Shown here piece after piece: positions 33,044-43,100 of a stretch of 64,000 bases of DNA (position 1 is its first letter; each line of letters opens with the position of its first letter). Both the position numbers and the translations under genes were made by a program. The stretch covers positions 3,162,001 through 3,226,000 of the forward strand of contig NZ_AP026866.1 in the NCBI RefSeq assembly GCF_042849255.1, written 5' to 3'. The DNA is from Oceaniferula spumae (GTDB lineage Bacteria; Verrucomicrobiota; Verrucomicrobiia; Verrucomicrobiales; Akkermansiaceae). A model generated the notes under the pieces. It searched no databases. It saw only the letters and a program-made list of their open reading frames with translations, and was not told the origin of the DNA.

Positions 33044-33841
33044 CTATGCGTGGGCTGCAATCGGCGGTCCGCAGACTGAATGCCTGGTTAGGAACTCGTC
33101 GGCAGCATCGCCATAGGCTTTGGCACCGATGCCATTGGGGTCGTGCTCGAAAATGGTCATGCCATGGCTGGGAGCCTCACCGATACGGATTGATCGGGGA
33201 ATGACGGTATTGTAAAGCTGGGCAGGGAAATAGTTACCTACTTCCTCGACAACCTGACGTGAGAGATTGGTGCGGCCGTCATACATGGTCATCAGGATGC
33301 CCTCGAGAGTGACATCTGGGTTAGCACCGGTGTCGCGGATTTGCTCGATGACTTGCACAATTTTAGCCAGTCCCTCCAGGCCGAACCATTCACACTGGAG
33401 CGGGATGAGAATTTCGTCAGCAGCAGCCAGTGCCGAGGTCATCAGAACTCCCAGCGATGGCGGGGTATCCAGAATGCAGAAGTCAAAGGAGTTGTGCTCT
33501 TTGGAAGCGGACAGAAGCCCGCGCAACCGCATCAAATGGTCGTCCATTCTTGCGAGTTCGATTTCAACCCCTGCGAGATCCATGCCGGATGGAATAAGAG
33601 AGAGGTTGGGGAGTCGGGTAGGGATGATTTTTTCCTCCATGCGGCCCTCTCCCAGGAGTGGGTAATACATGCTTTCCGCTCCGTCAGGTTCGCAGCCAAG
33701 GCCGCTGGTGGCGTTGGCTTGTGGGTCGAGATCGATCAGTAGGACTCGCTGTCCACGAGCTGCCAGGCCGGCAGAGAGATTGATCGCGGTGGTGGTTTTA
33801 CCAACTCCTCCTTTTTGGTTGGCTGTGGCTACGATTTTCAT
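33044..33841 (-). CDS. parA: ParA/Soj-family ATPase
   Basis: A 265-aa P-loop ATPase. The deviant Walker A is NQKGGVGKTTTAINL, with the signature Lys near residue 10. The switch I region is LIDLDPQANATSGLG, Walker B is FDFCILDTPPSLG, and the C-terminal motif is VPRSIRI-like (VIPRSIRIGEAPSHG). These are traits of chromosomal ParA, which moves ParB-parS complexes. In most genomes parB is directly downstream; here the next gene on the strand is a methyltransferase and no parB is visible. Chromosomal partition is the usual role; an orphan position is odd. Confidence 0.92.
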   Translation of the reverse strand: MKIVATANQKGGVGKTTTAINLSAGLAARGQRVLLIDLDPQANATSGLGCEPDGAESMYYPLLGEGRMEEKIIPTRLPNLSLIPSGMDLAGVEIELARMDDHLMRLRGLLSASKEHNSFDFCILDTPPSLGVLMTSALAAADEILIPLQCEWFGLEGLAKIVQVIEQIRDTGANPDVTLEGILMTMYDGRTNLSRQVVEEVGNYFPAQLYNTVIPRSIRIGEAPSHGMTIFEHDPNGIGAKAYGDAADEFLTRHSVCGPPIAAHA

Positions 33842-34042
33842 TTTCGGGAAATTGTGATGTGCAGGCCTCCGAGTCGATAATGAGTCCGGAGCACAGCATC
33901 AGGTTGCGTCAGGAACCATGCACAATTAGCACGCTCCACCAAAGATAAAAAACGCCCGATCTGTAAACGCGTCGTTGCACTGTAGACACAATTCGCCAAT
34001 CTACCTGCCCAGAGGGGCTAAAGAGCTTTTGGAATTACGATT

Positions 34043-37000
34043 ATGGAGATCACCGAGCAATGGATTGGGCAGGCAGCTGGCGGGCGCGTTTTCAAGGATG
34101 CGCGTGCACTGGTGAAGCTGGGAAAAGTGACTCAGGTCAAGCGCACCGAAGGCGTTTTCCAAGGCATGATGCCAGCCGGGCGGAAACAGATGCGTGTGGT
34201 GGTGAAGGTGCTGGGCCCCCACGAGGTTCGCAATCTGTGCCAGTGCTCTGTCAGCAGAGCCACGGGTGGCATGTGTGAACACGCCGCCGCTGTGCTGCTC
34301 GCAGCAGTTACAGATCTCGATCCGGCGAGGAAAGCGGCAACTCCTAGTGCTCCACCGCGGTCCGAGCCAAAGGCGCTCACTGAGATGCACCCTCTCGACA
34401 TCAGGATTTCCCCCAGATTTCCCCACGAAGGGCTTCGCTCCGTTCACTTGAAACTGGCGGAAAAAGAGGTGGATGTATCGCAGCCGGATCTGATTCTGGC
34501 TCTTTGGTTGCAGAAAAACATCGGCCAGACAGGCGCAGCCATGCTCTCTCTTCCAGAACACCAGCTCCCCGGATTTTTCAGAGCAGCCAGTGGTCACGCC
34601 CGAGTAACACGAGGGAATGACAACGTTCAAATTCGTGAGGCTTCACTTCGGCCGAATTTGGAAATGGAGCTGAACCAGGAGTCGGATGGCGAGACGGTAT
34701 GGCTGCGAATGGCCGATCTGGAAAATGGGGAGTTGATCTTGCTGGGCGATGAACTGGCACTTTGGAACGAGGAAGCCAGCGAGTTTCTCATCGCAGCAGC
34801 CAATCAGGCTCATGGATCATCTTTGCAAGGTATCGTTTCCTTGGGCGATTTGGTTACTGGTGATTGGATGGAGGTTCCTACCGTCAAAGTCGTTCGTGCC
34901 ATTGAGGAAATTGAAAAATCCTTCCATCTTCCCGACGATCTCGGAGGTATCGAACTGCGCGATGGTTCGCCAACCATCGAGCTGGAGATCTCAGGTTCTA
35001 CCCGAGCACTTCAGGCCAGATTGGCTGCGCGTTACACCGATGAGGTGCGAGTCTCGCTTGGCCTCGCTTCGGAGGTAGTAGGCTTTCCATGTCGTAGTTC
35101 TGAAGCCAGTCATCGATGGATCGTTAGAAATCAGGAGAGCGAGCAGTCCGCCATTTCACGTTTAATGGATCAAGGTTTCGAAATCTTGGACGCCTCAGGA
35201 TTTCTCTTCCTGCGCGGCGAGGACGAGGTTCTCGATTTTCTAACCATCACCTTGTCGCAACTTCGCAGCACATGGTCAGTGACCACCGAGGAAAAGCTGG
35301 GCAGAGTCGAGGAAGGACTCGAGCGTATCGTGCCACAGTTCAATATGGTAAACGGGGGGGCGGTCCCATCCGGGCAAGATTGGTTGGCATGTGATGTCAC
35401 TTGGCAATGCGGTGAGAAAACTCTGGATGGCAATGCAGTGCGTCGTCTTCTGCAGTCGGGAAACCGAAGTATTCCTCTTCCTCGAGGCGGCAAGGCGGTG
35501 ATCTCAAAATTCGATTCCGAGGTGATGGATGGCGTTATGTTAGATGCCGATCCTCGTCAGCAGAACGGTCGCTACTACTTTCCACCCAATCAAGCAGCCT
35601 ACCTCAAGCGACTCAATAGCTACTACCGGCCCGACGGTGCTGCTGCGGAAGATAAACAACTGCCCGTTCCACCGCTGCCACAATCACTTCAGGAAACGTT
35701 GAGACCCTATCAGAAAGAAGGTGTCGACTGGCTATACCGTCGTGCCGCTGGAGAGGGAGCTGCTTTGCTGGCCGATGATATGGGGCTTGGAAAAACCCTG
35801 CAGACACTCGCTTTCATGAAGTTGTGGCAGGAAAAAGGCACCGCGCTCGTTGTGTGTCCCGCGACTCTGTTAGGCAACTGGCGCGATGAGATTGCCAAGT
35901 TTGTGCCCGACCTCAATGTGCTGGTGATGCATGGTCCCAAACGTAAAAATTACTTCGAGGTCATGGACAGCGCCGATGTCATCATCACAAGTTATGCTCT
36001 ACTCGATCGCGATGGAAAACATTACCAAGAGATCGACTTTGGTGTGGTTGTCTTGGACGAGGCCAGTGCCATCCGGAATCCCGATACCTTGGCGGCCAAG
36101 GCTGCCAGAAAGGTGAAAGCCGCTGCACGCATTGCGATCTCAGGAACGCCTGTGGAAAACAGTGTGCGTGACCTGTGGTCGATCTATCAATTCCTTTTGC
36201 CAGGCTACTTGGGCGGTCGAGAAGACTTCCGCCAGCGCTATGAAATTCCCTGCGCCGCAGAGGTGCAGGATCAAGGGACGCGTGCGGCGATGCAACGCCT
36301 CCGGTGGCGCACTGAACCCTTCATGCTTCGCCGGACCAAGTCGCTGGTTGCCAAGGATCTTCCTGCAAAAATTGAGAGCATTGTCTGGTGTGATCCATCA
36401 CCGCTACAAAGAGAAAGTTATCAGACGATCCTTCGCCAAGGGTCCGAAAAGGTCGATCAATTGCGACAGAAATCAGGCGCCGATAGCGCGCGGATGCAAA
36501 TGCTTACCGTGCTGCTGAGGTTACGACAAACCTGTTGTGATCTACGATTGTTAGATGAAGGTCTGAAGAAAAAATCTCTGGCAGAAGTGTCGTCGAAGTT
36601 AGCTCGCTTAATGGAGTTGTTAGAAGAGGCTGAGCGTGGCGGCCACCGCGTTTTGGTATTCAGTCAGTTCACCTCTATGCTTGCCTTGATTCGCGCTGAA
36701 CTTGAGCACGAGGAGATTGATTATTGCTATCTCGACGGTGGCACCAGCGACCGCAGTGGCCAGGTCGACCGTTTCCAGAATCCAGCCGGACCGCCCGTGT
36801 TCTTGATCAGTCTGAAGGCGGGTGGCTATGGACTCACTCTGACAGCTGCAGATACCGTCGTGCTCTTTGACCCGTGGTGGAACCCCGCAGTGGAAGCCCA
36901 GGCTGCCGACCGAATTCACCGCATCGGTCAGACCAAGCCGGCGACGATTTACAAATTCATTACCCGTGGCACCGTCGAAGAGAAAATCCTACGCTTACAG

Positions 37001-37114
37001 GAGAAAAAACGCAGCGTCATCGATGCCGCGATGGGTGAGTCAGACGATGAGACACGGCCAATGATGAACGGACTGAACCAACAGGAGATGTTGGATTTGT
37101 TGAGTCAGTCCTAG
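34043..37114 (+). CDS. SNF2-family helicase with SWIM zinc finger, 1023 aa
   Basis: The SWIM finger is near the N-terminus (CxCx9CxH: Cys66, Cys68, Cys78, His80 in LCQCSVSRATGGMCEH). An unassigned beta-rich region follows (about 130-550). The SNF2 motor starts near 565: motif I LADDMGLGKT, motif II reads VLDEASAIRN (DEAS instead of the common DEAH/DEAQ), motif III SGTPVENS, motif V SLKAGGYGLTLTAA and motif VI ADRIHRIGQTKP. Bacterial SNF2 (RapA-like) proteins move on DNA; the SWIM domain may bind nucleic acid or protein. It is alone in its transcription unit. The DEAS box may still coordinate Mg. Confidence 0.92.
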   Translation: MEITEQWIGQAAGGRVFKDARALVKLGKVTQVKRTEGVFQGMMPAGRKQMRVVVKVLGPHEVRNLCQCSVSRATGGMCEHAAAVLLAAVTDLDPARKAATPSAPPRSEPKALTEMHPLDIRISPRFPHEGLRSVHLKLAEKEVDVSQPDLILALWLQKNIGQTGAAMLSLPEHQLPGFFRAASGHARVTRGNDNVQIREASLRPNLEMELNQESDGETVWLRMADLENGELILLGDELALWNEEASEFLIAAANQAHGSSLQGIVSLGDLVTGDWMEVPTVKVVRAIEEIEKSFHLPDDLGGIELRDGSPTIELEISGSTRALQARLAARYTDEVRVSLGLASEVVGFPCRSSEASHRWIVRNQESEQSAISRLMDQGFEILDASGFLFLRGEDEVLDFLTITLSQLRSTWSVTTEEKLGRVEEGLERIVPQFNMVNGGAVPSGQDWLACDVTWQCGEKTLDGNAVRRLLQSGNRSIPLPRGGKAVISKFDSEVMDGVMLDADPRQQNGRYYFPPNQAAYLKRLNSYYRPDGAAAEDKQLPVPPLPQSLQETLRPYQKEGVDWLYRRAAGEGAALLADDMGLGKTLQTLAFMKLWQEKGTALVVCPATLLGNWRDEIAKFVPDLNVLVMHGPKRKNYFEVMDSADVIITSYALLDRDGKHYQEIDFGVVVLDEASAIRNPDTLAAKAARKVKAAARIAISGTPVENSVRDLWSIYQFLLPGYLGGREDFRQRYEIPCAAEVQDQGTRAAMQRLRWRTEPFMLRRTKSLVAKDLPAKIESIVWCDPSPLQRESYQTILRQGSEKVDQLRQKSGADSARMQMLTVLLRLRQTCCDLRLLDEGLKKKSLAEVSSKLARLMELLEEAERGGHRVLVFSQFTSMLALIRAELEHEEIDYCYLDGGTSDRSGQVDRFQNPAGPPVFLISLKAGGYGLTLTAADTVVLFDPWWNPAVEAQAADRIHRIGQTKPATIYKFITRGTVEEKILRLQEKKRSVIDAAMGESDDETRPMMNGLNQQEMLDLLSQS

Positions 37115-37175
37115 CCTGGGCTTGTTAGTATTTCTTCCCTTGTGAGTGCCTCATCTGCAGGATAGATATAGAGCT

Positions 37176-37928
37176 ATGAAGAGAGTGATATTTTTATGCC
37201 TTTGCGTCGCAGCTGGTTTGGGGAATGCTATGGGTGAAATGGAAAAAGCCACCTTGGAGAAAGACGGAAACTCTTTGCCCTATCAATGGACCCGCACTGG
37301 TGATGGAGATTCTCCCTCACTCGTTCTATTTCTCCACGGAGCAGGTGAGCGCGGAAATAATAATCGCTCGCAGGTGCGCCACGGTGTTCCGGATTTATTG
37401 AAATGGTTGAAGCAGAAGAAAGAGGACTGTGTTGTCGTCGCTCCCCAGTGCCCGACCGAGAAATGGTGGTCTCATTCAGATGGCGACTTTCGGAATTCAG
37501 CGGTTTTAACCATGCGGAAAAATCCTTCGCCGCCGATGGAGATGGTGTTCACTGTCCTCGATCAATTGGTCAAAAAGCACGGAGTAGATCCCAGCCGCAT
37601 CTACATCACCGGGCTCTCGATGGGCGGCTACGGCAGCTTTGACGCAGTCGCACGCAGGCCAGATTTTTTTGCAGCCGCCATACCGATCTGTGGCGGAGGC
37701 GACTCGAAAACGGCGGAGAAAATGAAGGACGTGCCGATGTGGATTTTTCACGGAGATGCCGATAATGTTGTTCCAGTCGGAATGTCACAGGCGATGGTAA
37801 AGGCTCTGAAGAAGGCTGGAGCTACTCCGAAATACACCGAATACCCTGGTGTGGGGCACAACTCATGGTCACAAACTTATCGTAACCCAGAGGTCTGGGC
37901 GTGGATGTTCTCCCAGAAGAAAAAATAA
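37176..37928 (+). CDS. Secreted phospholipase/carboxylesterase-like alpha/beta hydrolase, 250 aa
   Basis: The start is the ATG at 37176 (MKRVIFLCLCVAAGLGNAMG, a signal peptide); a GTG at 37146 would add ten residues before it. The hydrolase core has LVLFLHGAGERGNNN (oxyanion region), the elbow GLSMGGYGSFDAV (Ser), the acid in FHGDADNVVPV and the His in GVGHNSW. This matches the predicted peptidase/esterase group (PHB depolymerase or dienelactone hydrolase-like) often seen with polysaccharide-degrading enzymes. The substrate is unknown. A terminator follows. Confidence 0.87.
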   Translation: MKRVIFLCLCVAAGLGNAMGEMEKATLEKDGNSLPYQWTRTGDGDSPSLVLFLHGAGERGNNNRSQVRHGVPDLLKWLKQKKEDCVVVAPQCPTEKWWSHSDGDFRNSAVLTMRKNPSPPMEMVFTVLDQLVKKHGVDPSRIYITGLSMGGYGSFDAVARRPDFFAAAIPICGGGDSKTAEKMKDVPMWIFHGDADNVVPVGMSQAMVKALKKAGATPKYTEYPGVGHNSWSQTYRNPEVWAWMFSQKKK

Positions 37929-37929
37929 T

Positions 37930-37957
37930 CTCGGCTAGGAGCCGAATCTTCCTTTTA
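37930..37957 (+). terminator. Rho-independent terminator after the esterase gene
   Basis: TCGGCT-AGG-AGCCGA, a perfect 6-bp stem with a three-base loop, is followed by ATCTTCCTTTT. It separates the esterase from the jetABC operon. Confidence 0.65.
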
Positions 37958-38028
37958 AGACCAAACTTTTTCTGGCGCTTTACCCGCCTCCTGCCAAGCT
38001 GCGTCGAGCCAGCTCTCTACTACCTTCC

Positions 38029-39471
38029 GTGTCCAACGAACGTCTCTCTTCAGCTCTCTTTCGTGAAACGCGGGGAGCAGCATTTTTCCGAATACTAGCT
38101 GGAAAAAATGCGCCCTTTTATGTGGATGCGCTGACTTCACTAGAGCGCGAAGCCTCGGATAATCCCGATGGTATTTCGCGCGAGGTCGCGATCGGGCTCA
38201 TCGAGGAAACGCTGGAGGCCCATCCGGAGATTGAATTTGATCCGGAGGAGTTGGCAGAGTCACGTGACCTGCGTGAAAAAGCGCGAAACCTGCTCGATGT
38301 GTTTTTGAAAAGCCACTGGCTCGAAGAGCCGCCACGTCGCGACTGGCGGAGGATGCTTCTCTTCGATGCCCATGGTTCCACCATGATCTCCGCCCTGCGC
38401 AAAATCGCATGGCCAGAGGCAGCGGTCTTCACGGATAAGATCACAGCGGTCTGTGCCATGCTTGCCGATGATGCTGCCCTTTCCGAGCAGCCGTGGCAGA
38501 TCATCGAGAGCTGCCTAGCCAGCATCCACGAGGGTATCAACGAGCTTCGCTCAATGCAGAAATCCGTTCAGCGCCACACTCGCAAACAGCTAGAAGAGGA
38601 GACTCTCCAAGGCAACCTGGCCGTGGTGTTTGATGAATATGCCGATCAGATTTCCCACTCGTGCTACGCCGCCCTTGTCCGCGCACGGCTCCCCACGCGC
38701 CTCCCCGATGCGGTGAATAGGATCGCCAGCCACATCCTAAACGACGCCGCTATGCTCAATGCGATGCAAGAGGAGGTGCTGATTCGTTTTCCCGAGATCA
38801 CCGCGGAGTCAGCGCGCACCAGAGTCCACTTCGCTTTGGATGAACTTATCGAATTGCTCGATCAAGTTCTTCCGATGGCCGATGAAATTGATCGCCGCAC
38901 CGCTGATTTCACACGTCGATCTTTGGCACGTTTCCGCTACCTCCAAGACGTCACCGGTGAGCGCCGCACGGAGGTGAAAAGCTTCTTTGAATCGGTGAAT
39001 CACGCGATTGCAGGACGAAAACTCCAGCGCACCAATGCTTCCTTGCCTGAGCTCCCGGAACTACTCCTCCCTGCTGTCAAACTCCCCGGCGGACTAGACA
39101 CACTTTACTCACCGCCAAACCGGCGGCCACCCATGGAACAAGATCCGTTTGAGGATGCGGTCAGCGACGAGGATCGCGCCGTTGGCCTTGACGGGATGCA
39201 ACGCACCATCCGCGAATCTCTTTCCGTAGCCCGCGCAAACCGACTCATAGAATCCTTCCCCGGAGGAAAAGGGGAGCGTATTGAAAGTGACGCCCTGACC
39301 TTGCCGAAAGGTGCTACCTCTGGCGATCTCATCGCCCTCTTCCTCCACGCCGAAGCTCCGGACGCGAGCTACCGTCTCGATGTCAGCCGTGTCGCTGAAG
39401 AACATCTTTCCCCGCCGCTCGACACCATTTCAGAAACCCAAGTTGAGCGTTTTGCCGTTATCAAAAAATGA
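38029..39471 (+). CDS. jetA: JetA/MksF-like kleisin subunit of a Wadjet/MksBEF SMC complex, 480 aa
   Basis: The N-terminus (LFRETRGAAFFRILAGKNAPFY) resembles the JetA/DUF5716 opening, and the rest is helical, with long amphipathic helices (residues 180-330) expected for a kleisin. The start is a GTG at 38029, since no ATG occurs in the first 110 codons. It overlaps jetB by four bases (ATGA). In Wadjet, JetA bridges the two heads of the JetC dimer; in MksBEF the equivalent is MksF. Family assignment rests on size, gene order and neighbours as well as the opening motif. Sequence similarity to characterised members could not be run. Confidence 0.8.
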   Translation: MSNERLSSALFRETRGAAFFRILAGKNAPFYVDALTSLEREASDNPDGISREVAIGLIEETLEAHPEIEFDPEELAESRDLREKARNLLDVFLKSHWLEEPPRRDWRRMLLFDAHGSTMISALRKIAWPEAAVFTDKITAVCAMLADDAALSEQPWQIIESCLASIHEGINELRSMQKSVQRHTRKQLEEETLQGNLAVVFDEYADQISHSCYAALVRARLPTRLPDAVNRIASHILNDAAMLNAMQEEVLIRFPEITAESARTRVHFALDELIELLDQVLPMADEIDRRTADFTRRSLARFRYLQDVTGERRTEVKSFFESVNHAIAGRKLQRTNASLPELPELLLPAVKLPGGLDTLYSPPNRRPPMEQDPFEDAVSDEDRAVGLDGMQRTIRESLSVARANRLIESFPGGKGERIESDALTLPKGATSGDLIALFLHAEAPDASYRLDVSRVAEEHLSPPLDTISETQVERFAVIKK

Positions 39472-40142
39472 ATCTCGAAGAACCAAGCGCCTTCCTCACC
39501 GAGGAAATCCCTTCACTCCTAGCTCTCTCAGAGTCTGATCGCGATCGCCTCGCGGAAGTGCTTCAGGAACTGCTATCCACTGGCTCGATCAATGGGCTGG
39601 AGAGCAGTCGATCCAACCTCTACCATTGGGCCAGACAGCACGATGACTGGCTGCGAGAAATAGCTGCCCTAAATGGCCTCGATGTCGCCATTTACCATGA
39701 AGAAAGACTCATCCAGGCGATACCGCGCTCAGCCGGATTGCGACTTCGTCTCCCGCAAGATGCCACGCTTGTCTGGCTTGCACTCTGGTTTGCCGGCGAT
39801 GTCCGCTGGCGTGATGAAGGGGCTGACCAAGCATTTCTTTCCGTCGCTGAATTGATGGATCTCATCCACGATCAACTGCTGCCTGACCTAGCCAAGAGAA
39901 TCCCCCGTGGCCGACTTCAGGAGATCCTCCGTCAAGCCTCCCGGCTAAATCTGATCAAGCTAATCCACGCTGAACCATTTGAGGAAACAGGCATCGAAAT
40001 CCTCCCCGCCATCCGTCGTGTCATTCCATTCCGAGACTTGGCTGACTGGCAAGAAACCGCCGCCCAGTTTCAACCTGAAATCGATCAGGATGAACTGGAC
40101 GAAGAGGAAGAAGACCCAACCCAAGAAACTGAAGAAGCATGA
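39468..40142 (+). CDS. jetB: JetB/MksE-like (DUF4194) subunit, 224 aa
   Basis: A helical and winged-helix-like protein: an N-terminal PSLLALSESDRDRLAEVLQE, a middle HARQHDDWLREIAALNG, and the wing region ETGIEILPAIRRVIPFRDLA. It ends in an acidic tail (IDQDELDEEEEDPTQETEE). It is the kite subunit that sits on the kleisin. It starts inside the jetA stop and overlaps jetC by four bases, so all three are translationally coupled and probably made at fixed ratio. Confidence 0.8.
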   Translation: MNLEEPSAFLTEEIPSLLALSESDRDRLAEVLQELLSTGSINGLESSRSNLYHWARQHDDWLREIAALNGLDVAIYHEERLIQAIPRSAGLRLRLPQDATLVWLALWFAGDVRWRDEGADQAFLSVAELMDLIHDQLLPDLAKRIPRGRLQEILRQASRLNLIKLIHAEPFEETGIEILPAIRRVIPFRDLADWQETAAQFQPEIDQDELDEEEEDPTQETEEA

Positions 40143-43100
40143 GCCGCGCGATTCAACTTACCAAGATCCACGCCCTGAACTGGTATGGATATAGGGACTC
40201 ACTGCCGGTCAAAGGCAATCTGGTTCTGGCCGGTGTCACCGGTTCAGGGAAATCCATTCTCATGGACCTCCTCATGCTCGTCCTCGTCGGACCCGAGCGC
40301 GCGCATCATCACTTCAACCGCTCAGCCACCGGTAGCAAAAGTGATCGCACGATTAAGAGTTACTGCATGTTAGACACTAAGCGTGAGGAGAACGGGCAGC
40401 CGCAGTATTTCCATGACAAAGGCGTCACCACCTACATCGCTGCCGAGTTCACTTGGCCGGACAGTTCCCGAGTGGAAACATGGGGCCTGCGTTTCGAGTT
40501 CCGCTCATCAGGTGAAGACGGAGGTTCACCCACACCATTTTTTTGCCCAGCCTCACTCGATAAAAGCGACTTCTTAGAAACGGCTGACGATGGAAAATTG
40601 CGCCCGAGTCCGCTCGGCACGTTCAAGCGCATGATCGAATCTCACGAAGGCAGGTTGTTCTCATCATCGCGTGAATACCTGCGCGATATGGCGAACCCAA
40701 GCCACCTGAACTTCAATAAAGACGTGCTCCAGCGGCTCCTGCCCAGCGCGATGTCATTCACGAATTTGAAATCCTTCGATGACTTCTGTCGCCAGTTTGT
40801 CCTCCCCGCCGAAGCGGTGCCAGTGGAGGATGTGGTTTCTTCATTCCGCGATTTTCAATCTTACGAACGCGAGCTAACAAGCCTGAAAAATCAGTTAGAA
40901 CGCCTCACTCACATTCGCGAGGTTCACACCACCCATGAAAAGGCAGCCACCGATCAGCAGGTAGCCACTTATCTTGCGGCCGAATTTGCCCATCTCCACG
41001 CCGAGGACGTTGCGAACACCACCCGGCAACGACTCGATCAGCTCAAGGAGGACAACCGTGCTGATGAAGAACGCTTGGAGGAACTGGATAACTTGTCACG
41101 AGAGTGCCGTCAGCGCCGGGAATCCATCCTGGCTACTCTCAATGAATCATCGGAAGGGAAACTCTACCAAAAACTTGTCAACGATCTAACAGAGTTGGAG
41201 GGTGAGATCGAGGTTCTGCGACTCAAAGCCACTCGCATTGATCATCAGCTACAAAAACGCATCCAGTCTGCCCGTGATTGGGTCAAGGAAATCGAGCAAG
41301 CACCGCTGGAGAAAACCATCAACACGAGCGAGATAGATCAAGCTATCGAGACCCTGCAGAGTTGTGAAACCAAGGACTCGGACAGCAGCCTGCGTTTACT
41401 CGCTTATGCCGCCGATGATGTTGTCAAATCTCTCCGTGCCGCCTTCGATCCTTCTGCCGCAGAACTGAGAAGGCTACGTAGCGAAAAATCCGATCTCGAT
41501 GCCAAGATCGAGAAACTCAAGAACGGAGTTTCCCCCACTCAGCAGCCACTTCTAACAGCGCTGCAAGCGCAGCTGCCTATTCTCGCTCAGCACAAACCGC
41601 CACGCGCTCTCCGCGATGTCTGCGAGGTGGCAGACGAGAAATGGCGGGTCGCTGCCGAAGTCGCTTTCAGTGAAAAATTTGCCGTCTTGGTAGATCCGGA
41701 TCACTTCGATGACGCCCGCAAGATTCTCCAGCGCCTACCTGAATCAGAACGCGCCAAAGCCGGCCCACAACAGCTTGTTGATCTCTCGGATTCATCAACG
41801 CCTTCGGTTCTGAAAGGAACTCTCGCTGAGACACTGGAAACCTCTGACCCGGATGCCCGTCGCTACATCGATTCTCTCTTCGGCGAGATGGTCCGTGTGG
41901 AAACTGCCGATGAGTTAACGTTCCACCCGTCAGCCATCGCCGCCAACGGCATCCACAGGCGTGATGGTGCAATTATTAGCCCTGCGCCCTACGATGACCA
42001 ACCGTTCATTGGTGAAAAAGGTCTGAAGCGACAGCTGGAAATCAAGCGCCAAAGGCTCAGTGAAATTGAAGCATCGCTACGCCGCCTGGAACCTCTCGAG
42101 CGCGAAGTGGAACGGCTTATCCAAGCGCGAACCACCGAGATTCCACAGCATCACGATATCCTCAACGATCTCGTCCGCGTCGAAGATCTCCCTGCCAAAC
42201 AGGCGAAGTATGCTCAGGAAATGGAGAAGCTCGAAGCGATCAAAAACGATGAGTTTGATAAACTGCGCTTCGAGACCGAAGATCTCATGGATCAGATTGA
42301 TGAGTTTTCCAAAGAGACAAAAACCATTCTGAAAAAAGGCCGCATTTCCGAAATCCAACGCACTGAAAAGGATCTCAAAGGACTCGAAGAAGTAGCCAGC
42401 CGTCGCGAGGATGATTTTTCGAAAACTCAGCTGCGCATCGATATCCATAAATATCTAACACGCTACAATGAGTGGAAAGGTGAAGCCCAAGAATACACTC
42501 CCGCTCTCGATGTTCTAGCCACTCAGTTCAAGCTGGCTGCGTCCAAAGCAGAAATCGACGCTACCAAAGCGATCGGCGACCTGAAACTGGCGATGGTCGA
42601 ATTTAAAAAAGCATTCGCGCCCAAGTTTGATGACCTGCCGGAAGACGGTACAGATGCCACTGCTTACGTCCAGCGGCTGGAGCAGATCGAGCACGCCAAT
42701 ATCCCCGAATACGAAAAGAAAGCCGTCACCGAACGCAAACGCTGGGAGGCTCTCTTCCGCACTCAGGTTCTCAGTCGAATGCAGCAGGCTCTGAAGAACG
42801 TCGAAAACATCATCCGCCAGCTGAACCATCTGTTGCGGCGTCCAATCGCCCACGATCGCTACAAAATCGAAAAAATTCAAAACCCTGATTTCAAGATCTA
42901 CCGCGAACTCATCGATCTTAACTCCCTGCATCATGAGGACGAGCTGTTCTTCTCCAGCATGGGCGATCAGCTGAAAGACGCGTTGGCTGATTTTCTCAAG
43001 ACGCTGGTAGACAATGCCAATAGTCCGGAAGCTGCCAGGTTGTTAGACTACCGCCAGTATTTTGACTATGATCTAACTGTAACGGATATCCGCGAGACGG

